Origin: SIG565 sp045540055
Lineage (GTDB): Bacteria > Bacillota > Clostridia > Oscillospirales > Acutalibacteraceae
Direction of reading: 5' to 3'
Assembly: GCA_045540055.1 (NCBI GenBank)
Contig: JAZQGO010000008.1
Span: forward strand, 1 to 24,820
Length of the DNA stretch: 24,820 nucleotides
In this document: piece by piece, positions 15,798 through 23,225 of the stretch
Layout of the letters: the number at the start of each line of letters is the position of its first letter
How positions within the stretch are numbered: the first letter of the stretch is position 1
The notes under the pieces: model-generated
What the model was told of the DNA's origin: nothing
The model's input: the letters and a program-made list of their open reading frames with translations, nothing else
Database searches by the model: none
Position numbers and translations under genes: made by a program

Positions 15798-16244
15798 TTA
15801 CTCTTCGATGTCACATTCGTCACAGTCACAATCTTCGCATTCGCAATCAAAATCAAACTCAAGATCAGTGCCGCAATTCGGACAGTCAATACCGCCTTCT
15901 TCAAGCATTTCAGCATCAATATAAATTGTGTCGTTGCACTTAGGACAGGTTACTTCGTAAAGTTCATCATCATAATCGTCGTAATCTTCATAATCACAAT
16001 CTTCACAATCTTCACATTCATCCTCTTCATATATAATATCTTCAAGGCTTGAAAGATCCTCATCAACTGCATCAAGCTGTTCAGCAAGCTCAATTTGAGC
16101 GTCATCTAAAGCGTCGATTTCATCCGCAATTTCTGCGAGAGTATCAATGATAGCAGCTAAAAGCTTACCCTCGTTTTTTTCGGTATCAAGATTCATACCT
16201 TCTGCAAGGCCCTTAATATAGGCAACTTTTTCGGAAACTGTCAT
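15798..16244 (-). CDS. CD1247-type acidic, Cys-rich zinc-ribbon protein
   Basis: A 148-residue protein. The N-terminal third (MTVSEKVAYIKGLAEGMNLDTEKNEGKLLAAIIDTLAEIADEID, in part) matches the CD1247 N-terminal domain known from Clostridia. The centre is an acidic helix. The C-terminus holds a zinc ribbon with CPKC (100-103) and CPNC (121-124). Two Cys-Asp-Glu clusters flank it, CEDCEDC (77-83) and CECEDCDCDEC (134-144), giving twelve cysteines in all. The function is unknown; metal binding is a fair inference, and RNA or protein contact through the ribbon is possible. It lies 24 bases after efp on the same strand, a pairing I recall from other Clostridia, and its own terminator follows. Confidence 0.8.
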   Translation of the reverse strand: MTVSEKVAYIKGLAEGMNLDTEKNEGKLLAAIIDTLAEIADEIDALDDAQIELAEQLDAVDEDLSSLEDIIYEEDECEDCEDCDYEDYDDYDDELYEVTCPKCNDTIYIDAEMLEEGGIDCPNCGTDLEFDFDCECEDCDCDECDIEE

Positions 16245-16268
16245 TTTAATTACTCCTTAAACTTAAAT

Positions 16269-16826
16269 TTATGCTCTTTCCATATACTCGCCTGTACGTG
16301 TATCAATTCTAATCATATCGCCTTCATTTATGAAGAGCGGAACACGAATTTCGGCACCTGTTTCAAGCTTAGCAGGCTTTAATGCGTTGGTAGCGGTATC
16401 GCCCTTAAAGCCAGGGTCGGTTTCGGTAATCTGAAGCTCAACGAATGTCGGAGGCTCTACACCGAATATCTTACCCTTGTACGAAAGAATCTTACATACC
16501 ATATTTTCCTTAACGAACTTGAAATTATCGCCAAGCTCTGACGCATTAACGGGAACAAGCTCATATGACTCAGGATCCATAAAATAGTAAAGTCCGTCAT
16601 CACTGTAAGAAAATTCCATATCCTTACGCTCAACAAAAGCGGTCGGGAACTTATCACTGGGGTTGAATGTCTTTTCAACAACACTGCCTGCAATTACGTT
16701 TCTAATTTTGGTACGTACGAATGCGGCGCCCTTACCGGGTTTTACGTGTTGAAATTCTATTATTTGATAAACGTTTCCTTCCATTTCGAAAGTAACGCCA
16801 TTTCTGAAATCACCAGCACTAATCAT
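16269..16826 (-). CDS. efp: translation elongation factor P
   Basis: EF-P enters the ribosomal E site to relieve stalling at proline runs. The 185-residue protein has the usual three-domain length. The loop HVKPGKGAAFVRTK carries the conserved Lys32 at its tip, which is modified in many species. The C-terminal TKLETG-like region here reads KLETGAEIRVPLFINEGDMIRIDTRTGEYMER. The ATG at 16826 (MISAGDF) has GGAGGA upstream; the five extra codons of the longer frame lie in that site. A strong promoter is visible just upstream. Confidence 0.97.
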   Translation of the reverse strand: MISAGDFRNGVTFEMEGNVYQIIEFQHVKPGKGAAFVRTKIRNVIAGSVVEKTFNPSDKFPTAFVERKDMEFSYSDDGLYYFMDPESYELVPVNASELGDNFKFVKENMVCKILSYKGKIFGVEPPTFVELQITETDPGFKGDTATNALKPAKLETGAEIRVPLFINEGDMIRIDTRTGEYMERA

Positions 16827-16870
16827 AAATAATTCCTCCAAAATAATAAATATATTATCAATATGTAAAT

Positions 16871-16899
16871 AGTATACTTTTTTTTACATAAATTGTCAA
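16871..16899 (-). promoter_or_regulatory. efp promoter
   Basis: On the minus strand TTGACA (16894-16899) and TATACT (16871-16876) are separated by 17 bases, a near-consensus sigma-A promoter. It starts directly after the aroQ stop codon and should drive efp and the zinc-ribbon gene. Confidence 0.8.
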
Positions 16900-16900
16900 G

Positions 16901-17338
16901 TTAAATTAGGTCTCTGATGGCACTAATTGCCAACAAATAACTATTCATACCAAATCCTGCTATACTACCCTTGCAAACCGCGGCAATAACCGAGGTGTGT
17001 CTAAATTCTTCGCGCGCGGCGATGTTAGACATATGCACCTCGATAAAGGGCTTGTTTACCGAAACTATGGCGTCGCGAATAGCATAACTATAGTGTGTTA
17101 ATGCACCTGCATTTATTATGCAGCCGTCGTAATTGGTAAGCACGCTTTGAATTTTATCGATAATCTCACCCTCACAGTTTGACTGAAAAAAGTCACAGGT
17201 AAGCTTCATACCGCCGGCGTATGTATTAATGGAGGAATTTATGTCGCTGAGCGATTTACTACCGTAAACACCCGGCTCACGAATTCCCACCATATTAAGA
17301 TTAGGTCCGTTGATTACCAAAATTTTAGCGTTTTTCAT
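16901..17338 (-). CDS. aroQ: type II 3-dehydroquinate dehydratase
   Basis: AroQ catalyses the third step of the shikimate pathway. The 145-residue size fits the type II enzyme. Motifs are INGPNLNMVG, REPGVYG (Arg20, catalytic Tyr25), INAGALTHYSYAIRDA, EVHMSN (catalytic His102) and EEFRHTS. GGAGTTG precedes the ATG. It overlaps the end of the TIM-barrel gene by 14 bases, so yqeG, that gene and aroQ are probably one transcript. No other shikimate gene lies in the window. Confidence 0.96.
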   Translation of the reverse strand: MKNAKILVINGPNLNMVGIREPGVYGSKSLSDINSSINTYAGGMKLTCDFFQSNCEGEIIDKIQSVLTNYDGCIINAGALTHYSYAIRDAIVSVNKPFIEVHMSNIAAREEFRHTSVIAAVCKGSIAGFGMNSYLLAISAIRDLI

Positions 17339-18191
17339 TTTTCAACAACTCCAAATAATAATTTTGCATAGTAAGTGCGTCTTCGGCTTGTGTGCCGTCA
17401 GATTCACAAATAAAAACGGGCGAACAGTTCTTTTTAACCGTCAAATCCATTACAGGCTCAAAATTCGGTCCGTAAACAGTATCTTCAAACGTTAAATGTC
17501 TTTTCTCACCACCCGTAGTATACTCAATCTTAGAAAAGTGCGAATGAAACTCTTTAAGGCGCGAATTGCCAAGACGGTTTTCAATTTGATTAAATACGTC
17601 CTCGAAAGCCTTAAATTCATTAAGGCCGCCGAGCGTCCTTGCATTAAGGTGTCCAAAATCAATACACGGTATCAGTCGTTCGTCAATTTCGCACAAGGAT
17701 AGCACCTCATCGAGTGTGCCCAACTGATTTATTTTGCCCATGGTTTCGGGACAAATTCTTATATGCGAAAGGCCCTCATTATCGAGGGCATCAAGTGCTA
17801 AATGCATTGTATCTATAGCGAGCGTTAAAGCTTCCTCACGGGAAATTTTACCGCAAGAGCCTGTGTGTACAACAATTCTGTCGCCACCCATAGCATTTAC
17901 CGCACGCGCACTGCTTAAAATATAGTTAATTGAGTTAATCCTTTTTTCCTCATCTACCGATGACATCGAAATATAGTAAGGCGCGTGTAATGACAGTCTG
18001 ATATCCTTTTGTTTTGCCAACTCACCGAGCTGTGCAGCTTTGTCAAGACCGATATTAACACCTCTGCCACACTGATATTCGAAGGCGGTAAGACCCATTT
18101 TTTCAAGATATTCGGGCACCTGTAACGAATGTTTATACCCCTGTGCAGTAAAGCTTATAGAATTACCTGCAGGTCCAAATCTTGCAGACAT
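17325..18191 (-). CDS. endonuclease IV-like TIM-barrel protein
   Basis: A 288-residue protein of the AP-endonuclease 2 fold, related to endonuclease IV (Nfo), which cuts DNA at abasic sites with three zinc ions. Most metal ligands are in place: His69 (LHAPYY), His109 (VVHTGS), Glu149 (CPETMG), Asp178 and His181 (CIDFGH), His216 (EFHSHFSK), His232 (KRHLTF) and Glu263 (CESDG). The Asp that forms a DRH motif in E. coli Nfo aligns with Lys230, so one metal site may differ. It may be a DNA-repair enzyme or a divergent relative with another substrate. AGGAGG precedes the ATG. It lies 11 bases after yqeG and overlaps aroQ. Confidence 0.85.
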   Translation of the reverse strand: MSARFGPAGNSISFTAQGYKHSLQVPEYLEKMGLTAFEYQCGRGVNIGLDKAAQLGELAKQKDIRLSLHAPYYISMSSVDEEKRINSINYILSSARAVNAMGGDRIVVHTGSCGKISREEALTLAIDTMHLALDALDNEGLSHIRICPETMGKINQLGTLDEVLSLCEIDERLIPCIDFGHLNARTLGGLNEFKAFEDVFNQIENRLGNSRLKEFHSHFSKIEYTTGGEKRHLTFEDTVYGPNFEPVMDLTVKKNCSPVFICESDGTQAEDALTMQNYYLELLKNEKR

Positions 18192-18202
18192 TACTCACCC
18201 TC

Positions 18203-18691
18203 CTAAAATTTATAACGTTTATAAAGTATTTTTTCAAAATATCGGCGTATTTTAAAGCTAAGCATTGGCTCAGGCTGTATCGGTTCAAGAATTATTGACT
18301 TAACACCCGTTAAATGCGCACCTAAAGAATCGGTGAATAACTGGTCGCCGACAATCGCGGTTTCTTGACATTTGACACAAAGTCTTTTCATTGCCCTTAT
18401 ATAACCGAATGGCAAGGGCTTAAGCCCCAATGATATATAATCAAGACCAATTCGCTTTGCAAAGGGTTTGACCCGCTGTTCTTTAGAATTTGAAAGAACA
18501 ATCAATTTAATACCTGAAGATAGCATATACTCTATCCATTCACTTAACCCATCTACCAAAACGGTGCCATGATGGGTCGACATAGTGTTATCAACATCGA
18601 GCAATAACGCCTTAATATTATTAACTTTAAGAAAATCGACATCAATATCAGTAATTCTTTTTAACCTGAAATGCGGTTTAAATAACGCCAT
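18203..18691 (-). CDS. yqeG: YqeG-family HAD IIIA phosphatase
   Basis: A 162-residue soluble protein of the haloacid dehalogenase superfamily. The nucleophile motif is LLDVDNTMSTHHG (Asp32, Asp34). Motif II is IVLSNS and motif III is around KPLPFGYIRAMKRL. Motif IV is AIVGDQLFTDSLGAHLTGVKSI. YqeG proteins are conserved in Firmicutes as putative phosphatases; the substrate is not established in this organism. GGTGG precedes the ATG. It is the first gene of a run with the TIM-barrel gene and aroQ, directly after the rpsU terminator. Confidence 0.92.
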   Translation of the reverse strand: MALFKPHFRLKRITDIDVDFLKVNNIKALLLDVDNTMSTHHGTVLVDGLSEWIEYMLSSGIKLIVLSNSKEQRVKPFAKRIGLDYISLGLKPLPFGYIRAMKRLCVKCQETAIVGDQLFTDSLGAHLTGVKSIILEPIQPEPMLSFKIRRYFEKILYKRYKF

Positions 18692-18710
18692 TAAATTACC
18701 ACCAATAAAA

Positions 18711-18735
18711 AAAGCGGTTGATATACAACCGCTTT
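18711..18735 (-). terminator. rpsU terminator
   Basis: A 10-bp stem, AAAGCGGTTG (18711-18720) with CAACCGCTTT (18726-18735), is followed on the minus strand by TTTTTATTGG. It lies 18 bases after the rpsU stop codon. Confidence 0.85.
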
Positions 18736-18753
18736 CTTAGCTTAAATTATCGC

Positions 18754-18930
18754 TTAGCGGAACTTGCGCTTACGTGCTGCTTCCGACTTCTTTTTGCGCT
18801 TCACAGAGGGCTTTTCGTAATGCTCTCTCTTGCGAACTTCCTGTATAACACCATCTTTAGCCGTCTGTCTTTTAAAACGTCTAAGAGCATTATCCAGCGA
18901 TTCGTTTTCTTTAATACGAACCTGACTCAT
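18754..18930 (-). CDS. rpsU: 30S ribosomal protein S21
   Basis: A 58-residue, strongly basic ribosomal protein of the small subunit. The sequence opens SQVRIKENESLDNALRRFKR, continues HYEKPSVKRKKKSEAARKRK and matches the family throughout. The ATG at 18930 has AGGGA upstream; the longer frame would add seven residues overlapping that site. It has its own promoter and terminator, so it is probably transcribed alone. Confidence 0.97.
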   Translation of the reverse strand: MSQVRIKENESLDNALRRFKRQTAKDGVIQEVRKREHYEKPSVKRKKKSEAARKRKFR

Positions 18931-18979
18931 ACATTTCCCTCCCTTGAGCATTTTTCATAGAGTTGCACTAAGTATAATT

Positions 18980-19009
18980 ATTATACTATACAAGGGACAA
19001 GAATGTCAA
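18980..19009 (-). promoter_or_regulatory. rpsU promoter
   Basis: On the minus strand TTGACA (19004-19009) and TATAAT (18980-18985) match the consensus exactly, with an 18-base spacer. It lies about 50 bases upstream of the rpsU start codon. Confidence 0.8.
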
Positions 19010-19023
19010 GCATAAAATAAAAA

Positions 19024-19051
19024 TACCGACACCTGTAAAAAGATGTCGGTA
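19024..19051 (-). terminator. terminator of the HPr-family gene
   Basis: TACCGACA (19024-19031) pairs with TGTCGGTA (19044-19051). On the minus strand it is followed by TTTTTATTTTATG. It starts 6 bases after the stop codon. Confidence 0.75.
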
Positions 19052-19057
19052 ATGTAA

Positions 19058-19321
19058 TTAGTCGGTAAAACCTGACTCAACAAGCTTAATTAAAGCATTA
19101 AGTGCTTCTTTCTCATCAACACCGTCAACGATAATTTTGATTTCGGTATCGCCGATGATGCCTAATGAAAGAACACCGAGAAGACTTTTAGCGTTAACTC
19201 TACGTTCATCCTTCTCCACCCAGATGGCAGATTTGAACTCATTTGCCTTCTGAATGAAAAATGTAGCGGGACGAGCATGTAAACCTATTTGATTTTGAAC
19301 AACAACTTCTTTAACACACAT
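19058..19321 (-). CDS. HPr-family phosphocarrier protein
   Basis: An 87-residue HPr-family protein, the small carrier of the sugar phosphotransferase system. With the start at the ATG at 19321, the active-site His falls at position 15 (GLHARPA) and the regulatory Ser at 46 (NAKSLLGVLSLG), exactly the classical numbering. GGAGA lies eight bases upstream; a GTG two codons earlier is too close to it. Both residues being present argues for a true HPr and not a Crh-type protein lacking His15. No ptsI lies nearby, so enzyme I must be encoded elsewhere. It is flanked by its own promoter and terminator. Confidence 0.93.
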   Translation of the reverse strand: MCVKEVVVQNQIGLHARPATFFIQKANEFKSAIWVEKDERRVNAKSLLGVLSLGIIGDTEIKIIVDGVDEKEALNALIKLVESGFTD

Positions 19322-19370
19322 ATTCACAGTCTCCTTAAATATAGAATATTGAGCAAATCATTATAATTAA

Positions 19371-19398
19371 ATTATAACCAAATCTCACCGAGTGTCAA
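19371..19398 (-). promoter_or_regulatory. promoter of the HPr-family gene
   Basis: On the minus strand TTGACA (19393-19398) and TATAAT (19371-19376) are both perfect hexamers, with a 16-base spacer. It lies about 50 bases upstream of the start codon, in the spacer after trmD. Confidence 0.75.
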
Positions 19399-19510
19399 TA
19401 TTTGTAAAATAAGTTCTATTTTTATGCCAAACAGTTACGAAAAGTTTGGGCGATATTTGTTCATTTCGCAACAAATAAATGGTAAAAAATGTAAATTAAC
19501 GCCGAAAACA

Positions 19511-20260
19511 CTATATATCGTGTTCTGATTGCCTTAATTCATCAATATATTTTAATTCCTCTTCGCTAAGACTTGCCAAATTTAACAATTCAGGCCTCTT
19601 ATCAAGTGTGGTTTTAAGTGACATTTGCCTACGCCACTTTTCAATATTAGCGTGATGACCCGACAGTAATACCTGTGGCACCTGTCTGCCCTGCCAATCG
19701 GCAGGCTTGGTATACTGCGGATACTCAAGCAGTCCTGAAAAATGGCTTTCCTCAGTAAAACAGACATCATCTGCCAGAACACCCGGCAACATTCTGCAAA
19801 CAGCATCGGTTACAACTAGTGCCGGTAATTCCCCACCCGTTAACACATAGTCGCCAATCGAAATTTCTTCGTCAACAAGCTTTTCGAGTACTCTTTCATC
19901 GACACCCTCATAATGACCGCAAAGTAAAACAATTCTGTCCTTCTTTGAAAGCTCTATGGCTTTTTTCTGAGTAAAGGTTTTGCCCTTTGGTGACAAATAT
20001 ATAAGATACGGCTTTTCGTCGCTTTCGGCGTTGTATAGACTGTTAAAAGCGTTATCGATTGGCTCTGCCGCCATAACCATACCCATACCGCCGCCATAAG
20101 GCGTATCATCAACCTTATTATGCTTATTATTGGCATAATCACGAATATTAGTACAAAAAATTTCAACTTTTTTTGAAGTGACGGCTCTGCCGATAATACT
20201 TGAGGATAAAACCGCGTCACACATCTCGGGGAAAAGTGTTAAAATATCAATTCTCATCAT
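19511..20260 (-). CDS. trmD: tRNA (guanine-37-N1)-methyltransferase
   Basis: TrmD methylates G37 of tRNAs reading CNN codons, which prevents frameshifting. The 249-residue protein has MRIDILTLFPEM, DDTPYGGGMGMVM, SPKG, LLCGHYEGVDERV and the knot segment EISIGDYVLTGGELPALVVTDAVCRMLPGVL, all diagnostic. I chose the ATG at 20260 because AAAGGGG lies seven bases upstream; the next codon is also ATG. It overlaps the end of rimM by 14 bases. The gene rplS, which often follows trmD, is absent; a promoter for another gene follows instead. Confidence 0.97.
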   Translation of the reverse strand: MMRIDILTLFPEMCDAVLSSSIIGRAVTSKKVEIFCTNIRDYANNKHNKVDDTPYGGGMGMVMAAEPIDNAFNSLYNAESDEKPYLIYLSPKGKTFTQKKAIELSKKDRIVLLCGHYEGVDERVLEKLVDEEISIGDYVLTGGELPALVVTDAVCRMLPGVLADDVCFTEESHFSGLLEYPQYTKPADWQGRQVPQVLLSGHHANIEKWRRQMSLKTTLDKRPELLNLASLSEEELKYIDELRQSEHDI

Positions 20261-20762
20261 CAAAAATCCCCTTTAAAGGTGTTATATAAACCTCGGCCGC
20301 ATAAATATCAACCTTATTTACAACCTCATCGATAACTGGTATAAGATACTCTTTTTCACCGTTTTTGATATGCCATACATCGTTGGCGCCCGTCTGTGAA
20401 ACATCGCTGACGGTACCTAAAACCTCATTAGAGTTAAAATCATAAACCGTACATCCGATAAGATCCTGAACGAAATATGAGCCTTCAGGCAGTTTTGCAT
20501 CATCGCGGTTAATATATAATATGTTATTTCTTAAGGTTTCGGCACGCTCAATTGAATCGATACCCTTAAATTTAATTATCATAACATTGCCGTTGGGCTG
20601 AATTTTTTCAACCTCAAGCATATTATTGCCGTTCTTATCAAGATACAGCATTTTAAAACCTTTAAGAAACTCGCCATTGTCGCACCACGGTTGTACCCTT
20701 ACAAAGCCACGTATGCCGTGTGTGCCCGTTATCTTACCTGTTTCTAAAAACTGTTTTTTCAT
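20247..20762 (-). CDS. rimM: 16S rRNA processing protein RimM
   Basis: RimM helps mature the head of the 30S subunit and binds S19. The 171-residue protein has the N-terminal GKITGTHGIRGFVRVQPWCD and the RNA-processing barrel with SYFVQDLIGCTVYD. The PRC-barrel segment follows, with GTVSDVSQTGANDVWHI, EYLIPVIDEVVNKVD and the final I.PLKGIFDDEN. GGTGA precedes the ATG. Two hairpins lie between it and khpA, and it overlaps trmD. Confidence 0.96.
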   Translation of the reverse strand: MKKQFLETGKITGTHGIRGFVRVQPWCDNGEFLKGFKMLYLDKNGNNMLEVEKIQPNGNVMIIKFKGIDSIERAETLRNNILYINRDDAKLPEGSYFVQDLIGCTVYDFNSNEVLGTVSDVSQTGANDVWHIKNGEKEYLIPVIDEVVNKVDIYAAEVYITPLKGIFDDEN

Positions 20763-20780
20763 AATTCACCTATATATAAA

Positions 20781-20803
20781 TACCCCCAAAAAGCTTGGGG
20801 GTA
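20781..20803 (-). terminator. G-rich hairpin just upstream of rimM
   Basis: TACCCCCAA (20781-20789) pairs with TTGGGGGTA (20795-20803), a strong 9-bp stem. On the minus strand it is followed by TTTATATATAGG. It may partly terminate the ffh-rpsP-khpA transcript, or set a processing point before rimM-trmD. Confidence 0.5.
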
Positions 20804-20815
20804 ATTTCATTTGTA

Positions 20816-20840
20816 TATACGGCTGATATTCAGCCGTATA
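20816..20840 (-). terminator. hairpin directly after khpA
   Basis: A perfect 11-bp stem, TATACGGCTGA (20816-20826) with TCAGCCGTATA (20830-20840), closes a three-base loop, five bases past the khpA stop codon. The tract that follows on the minus strand (TACAAATG) is not a good T run. It may therefore protect the 3' end of the upstream message more than terminate it. Confidence 0.45.
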
Positions 20841-20844
20841 AGCA

Positions 20845-21078
20845 TCAGTCGATTTCTACTGCAACACGTGTGTTTGAGCGGTTAGCAGCAGCACGCATAA
20901 CTGTACGAATTGCCTTGGCAATTCTACCCTGCTTGCCGATAACACGTCCCATATCAGCCTCGGCAACGTTAAGGTGGTAAACAATTACACCCTCGTCGTT
21001 AGGCTCGTCCACGGTAACAGTGATAGCGTCGGGATTTTCTACAAGTCCCGAAACTATTGCAACGAGAAGCTCTTTCAT
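20845..21078 (-). CDS. khpA: KhpA, KH-domain RNA-binding protein
   Basis: A 77-residue single KH-domain protein (formerly YlqC). The RNA-binding GxxG loop is GRVIGKQGRIAKAIRTVMRAAA. In other Firmicutes KhpA pairs with KhpB (Jag/EloR) to bind RNAs linked to cell elongation. GGAGG precedes the ATG. It sits between rpsP and rimM, the standard place. Confidence 0.95.
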   Translation of the reverse strand: MKELLVAIVSGLVENPDAITVTVDEPNDEGVIVYHLNVAEADMGRVIGKQGRIAKAIRTVMRAAANRSNTRVAVEID

Positions 21079-21103
21079 TTAAAATTTCCTCCTGAATTAA
21101 CGA

Positions 21104-21346
21104 TTAAAGCACGCCGTTTTTCTTAAGCAAAGCCTTAACAGTATCAGTGGGCTGAGCACCGTTAGCAATCCATTTCTTTGCTTTATCAGCATCGATTTTA
21201 ACCTCTGCCGGATTCTTGGTTGAATCATAGTAACCGATTTCTTCGATGAAACGACCGTCTCTCGGGAATCTTGAATCAGCAACTACTACACGGTAGAAAG
21301 GAACCTTTTTAGCGCCCATACGACGAAGTCTGATTTTTACTGCCAT
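21104..21346 (-). CDS. rpsP: 30S ribosomal protein S16
   Basis: An 80-residue small-subunit protein. The opening AVKIRLRRMGAKKVPFYRVVVADSR and the middle DGRFIEEIGYYD match S16 closely, as does the C-terminal WIANGAQPTDTVKALLKK. GGAGG precedes the ATG. It lies between ffh and khpA. Confidence 0.97.
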   Translation of the reverse strand: MAVKIRLRRMGAKKVPFYRVVVADSRFPRDGRFIEEIGYYDSTKNPAEVKIDADKAKKWIANGAQPTDTVKALLKKNGVL

Positions 21347-21397
21347 TTAAATACACCTCCAAAATTATTATTTATAACTTAAAAAAGATAATCTTTT

Positions 21398-22747
21398 TTA
21401 AAATCCAAATCCACCGGGCATACCCGTCACGCCCATTCTTTTCATAGCCTTTTTGGCATTTTTACCCGAAAACTGTTTGAACATTTTTTTCATCTGCTCA
21501 TACTGCTTTATAAGCTTGTTAACTTCCTCAACGCTTGTGCCCGAGCCTGCGGCAATTCGCTTACGGCGCGAAGCGTTAAGTATATCGGGCTTTGCGCGTT
21601 CTTTTTTGGTCATCGAGGTAATAATAGCCTCGATACGCAAAAACTGCCGCTCGTCAATATCGACGTCACGGAGCTGTCGCTCCATACCGGGCATCATCGA
21701 AAGAATACTCTTAACCGAGCCCATCTTCTTAATCTGTCTAAACTGGTCAAGAAGGTCGTTCATATCAAATTTATTTTCTTGCAGACGCTTGGCGGTTTCC
21801 TCTGCCTTGCGTTCATCAAGCTCGTTTTCGACCTTCTCAATGAGTGAAAGCATATCACCCATACCGAGTATACGCGAAGCCATACGGTCTGGATGGAATT
21901 CATCAAGGTCGTCAAGCTTTTCGCCGACACCCGTAAACATAATAGGCTTGCCCGTAACAGCACGAATTGAAAGTGCTGCACCGCCTCGTGTATCGCCATC
22001 AAGCTTTGTAAGGATGATGCCGTCAATTTCCAACTGCTCGTTAAAAGATTTGGAAATATTAACCGCATCCTGACCTATCATTGAGTCAACAACAAGTAAT
22101 ATATTGTTAACCTCAACCGCCTTTGTAATGCGCTTTAGTTCATCCATAAGCTCGCTATCGACGTGCAGACGACCTGCAGTGTCGAGAATAATATAGTCAT
22201 TGCCGTAATCGCGTGCCAGCCTTACCGCTTCCACTGCGGTTTTTTCTGGTGCTTGCGTACCCTTTTCAAATACAGGAACACCGGCAGACTGGCCTACAAC
22301 CTTTAACTGTTCAATAGCGGCGGGACGGTAAATGTCGCAGGCGACGAGTAATGGCCTATGTCCCTGAGCCTTTAAAAATTTAGCTAATTTACCACTGTGT
22401 GTAGTTTTACCAGAGCCTTGAAGACCGCACATCATAATAATGGTTGGTATTTTTGAGGCGGTTTTAAGTCGTGTCTGCTCGCTACCCATTAAGGCGGTAA
22501 GCTCGTCACGAACTATTTTTATAACCATCTGAACAGCCGTAAGGCTTTCCATAACGTTTTCACCGATGCACTTTTCGGCAACTGAATTGGTAAAATCTTT
22601 GGCAACCTTATAGTTAACGTCGGCTTCAAGCAGAGCGAGTCTTACCTCGCGCATAGCCTCCTTAACATCAGCCTCGGTAAGCTTACCGCGTGAACGCAGT
22701 TTTTTGAAAACGGCACTAATCTTGTCTGAAAGATTATCAAAAGCCAT
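21398..22747 (-). CDS. ffh: signal recognition particle protein Ffh
   Basis: The GTPase of the signal recognition particle, which with 4.5S/6S RNA targets membrane and secreted proteins. The 449-residue protein has the N domain (1-90), then the G domain with GLQGSGKTT (108-116), DTAGRL and TKLDGD. The Met-rich M domain follows, with the RNA-contact segment around RIAAGSGTSVEEVNKLI, and the tail ends GVTGMPGGFGF. AGGATG precedes the ATG. It follows ylxM by 11 bases, the classical pair. Confidence 0.97.
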   Translation of the reverse strand: MAFDNLSDKISAVFKKLRSRGKLTEADVKEAMREVRLALLEADVNYKVAKDFTNSVAEKCIGENVMESLTAVQMVIKIVRDELTALMGSEQTRLKTASKIPTIIMMCGLQGSGKTTHSGKLAKFLKAQGHRPLLVACDIYRPAAIEQLKVVGQSAGVPVFEKGTQAPEKTAVEAVRLARDYGNDYIILDTAGRLHVDSELMDELKRITKAVEVNNILLVVDSMIGQDAVNISKSFNEQLEIDGIILTKLDGDTRGGAALSIRAVTGKPIMFTGVGEKLDDLDEFHPDRMASRILGMGDMLSLIEKVENELDERKAEETAKRLQENKFDMNDLLDQFRQIKKMGSVKSILSMMPGMERQLRDVDIDERQFLRIEAIITSMTKKERAKPDILNASRRKRIAAGSGTSVEEVNKLIKQYEQMKKMFKQFSGKNAKKAMKRMGVTGMPGGFGF

Positions 22748-22758
22748 AAAAACACATC

Positions 22759-23061
22759 CTAAAAATTCTCAATAAATTCTAATAACTGCTGTGCCGAAAT
22801 GTTACCCTTTTTAAATTCATCGGCCATAGTTTTTAAATCGTTGGTCTTTTCGCAAAGGTGAAGCTTGTTTTCAAACTCAAGCAGCTGTTGTTCGGTACGT
22901 TTAACCGAATCTCTAACCCCCTGCCGCGAAATACCAACGTTTTGGGCAACCTCGGATAAGGAGAAATCTTCATTATAATAAAAATCAAATAACTCGCGTT
23001 GCTTATCGCTTAAGCAGTCTCCATAATAGTCAAACAAGACCGTAATATTTAAATCCTTCAT
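22759..23061 (-). CDS. ylxM: YlxM-type HTH protein
   Basis: A 100-residue helix-turn-helix protein of the YlxM/p13 family, encoded with ffh in most Firmicutes and thought to influence the signal recognition particle pathway. FDYYGDCLSDKQRELFDFYYNEDFSLSEVAQNVGISRQGVRDSVKR is diagnostic in its parts. I chose the ATG at 23061 (MKDLNITVLF) because it matches the family start and has GAGG upstream; the longer frame runs through the promoter. It is the first gene of the ylxM-ffh-rpsP-khpA-rimM-trmD run. Confidence 0.95.
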   Translation of the reverse strand: MKDLNITVLFDYYGDCLSDKQRELFDFYYNEDFSLSEVAQNVGISRQGVRDSVKRTEQQLLEFENKLHLCEKTNDLKTMADEFKKGNISAQQLLEFIENF

Positions 23062-23104
23062 AAAAACCTCGAACAAGTGGAAAGTTTTTAACTTTACAGG
23101 CAAC

Positions 23105-23133
23105 ATTATAGCATAAAGTTTCGCCTGTGTCAA
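23105..23133 (-). promoter_or_regulatory. promoter of the ylxM-ffh operon
   Basis: On the minus strand TTGACA (23128-23133) and TATAAT (23105-23110) are perfect consensus hexamers with an ideal 17-base spacer. It lies about 40 bases upstream of ylxM. Confidence 0.85.
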
Positions 23134-23159
23134 GTTTTTTTCTTTACATTAAATTGCCC

Positions 23160-23188
23160 TTGAAATATATTGTCTTTTGTCATATAAT
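23160..23188 (+). promoter_or_regulatory. promoter of the peptide-binding lipoprotein gene
   Basis: TTGAAA (23160-23165) and TATAAT (23183-23188) are separated by 17 bases on the plus strand. It is divergent from the ylxM promoter, with the two -35 boxes only 26 bases apart. Confidence 0.75.
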
Positions 23189-23225
23189 AATTTTGTAAAT
23201 TCGGTTTGAAGGACTATTAGTATTT

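Noticed and set aside
21453..22073. Long plus-strand open frame of 206 codons
   Set aside because: It is the mirror of the ffh coding sequence, has a composition rich in Ser/Arg/Ile and resembles no protein family.
22759..23133. Longer ylxM reading from 23133
   Set aside because: The extra 24 codons run through the consensus promoter of the gene itself; the family start and ribosome binding site support 23061.
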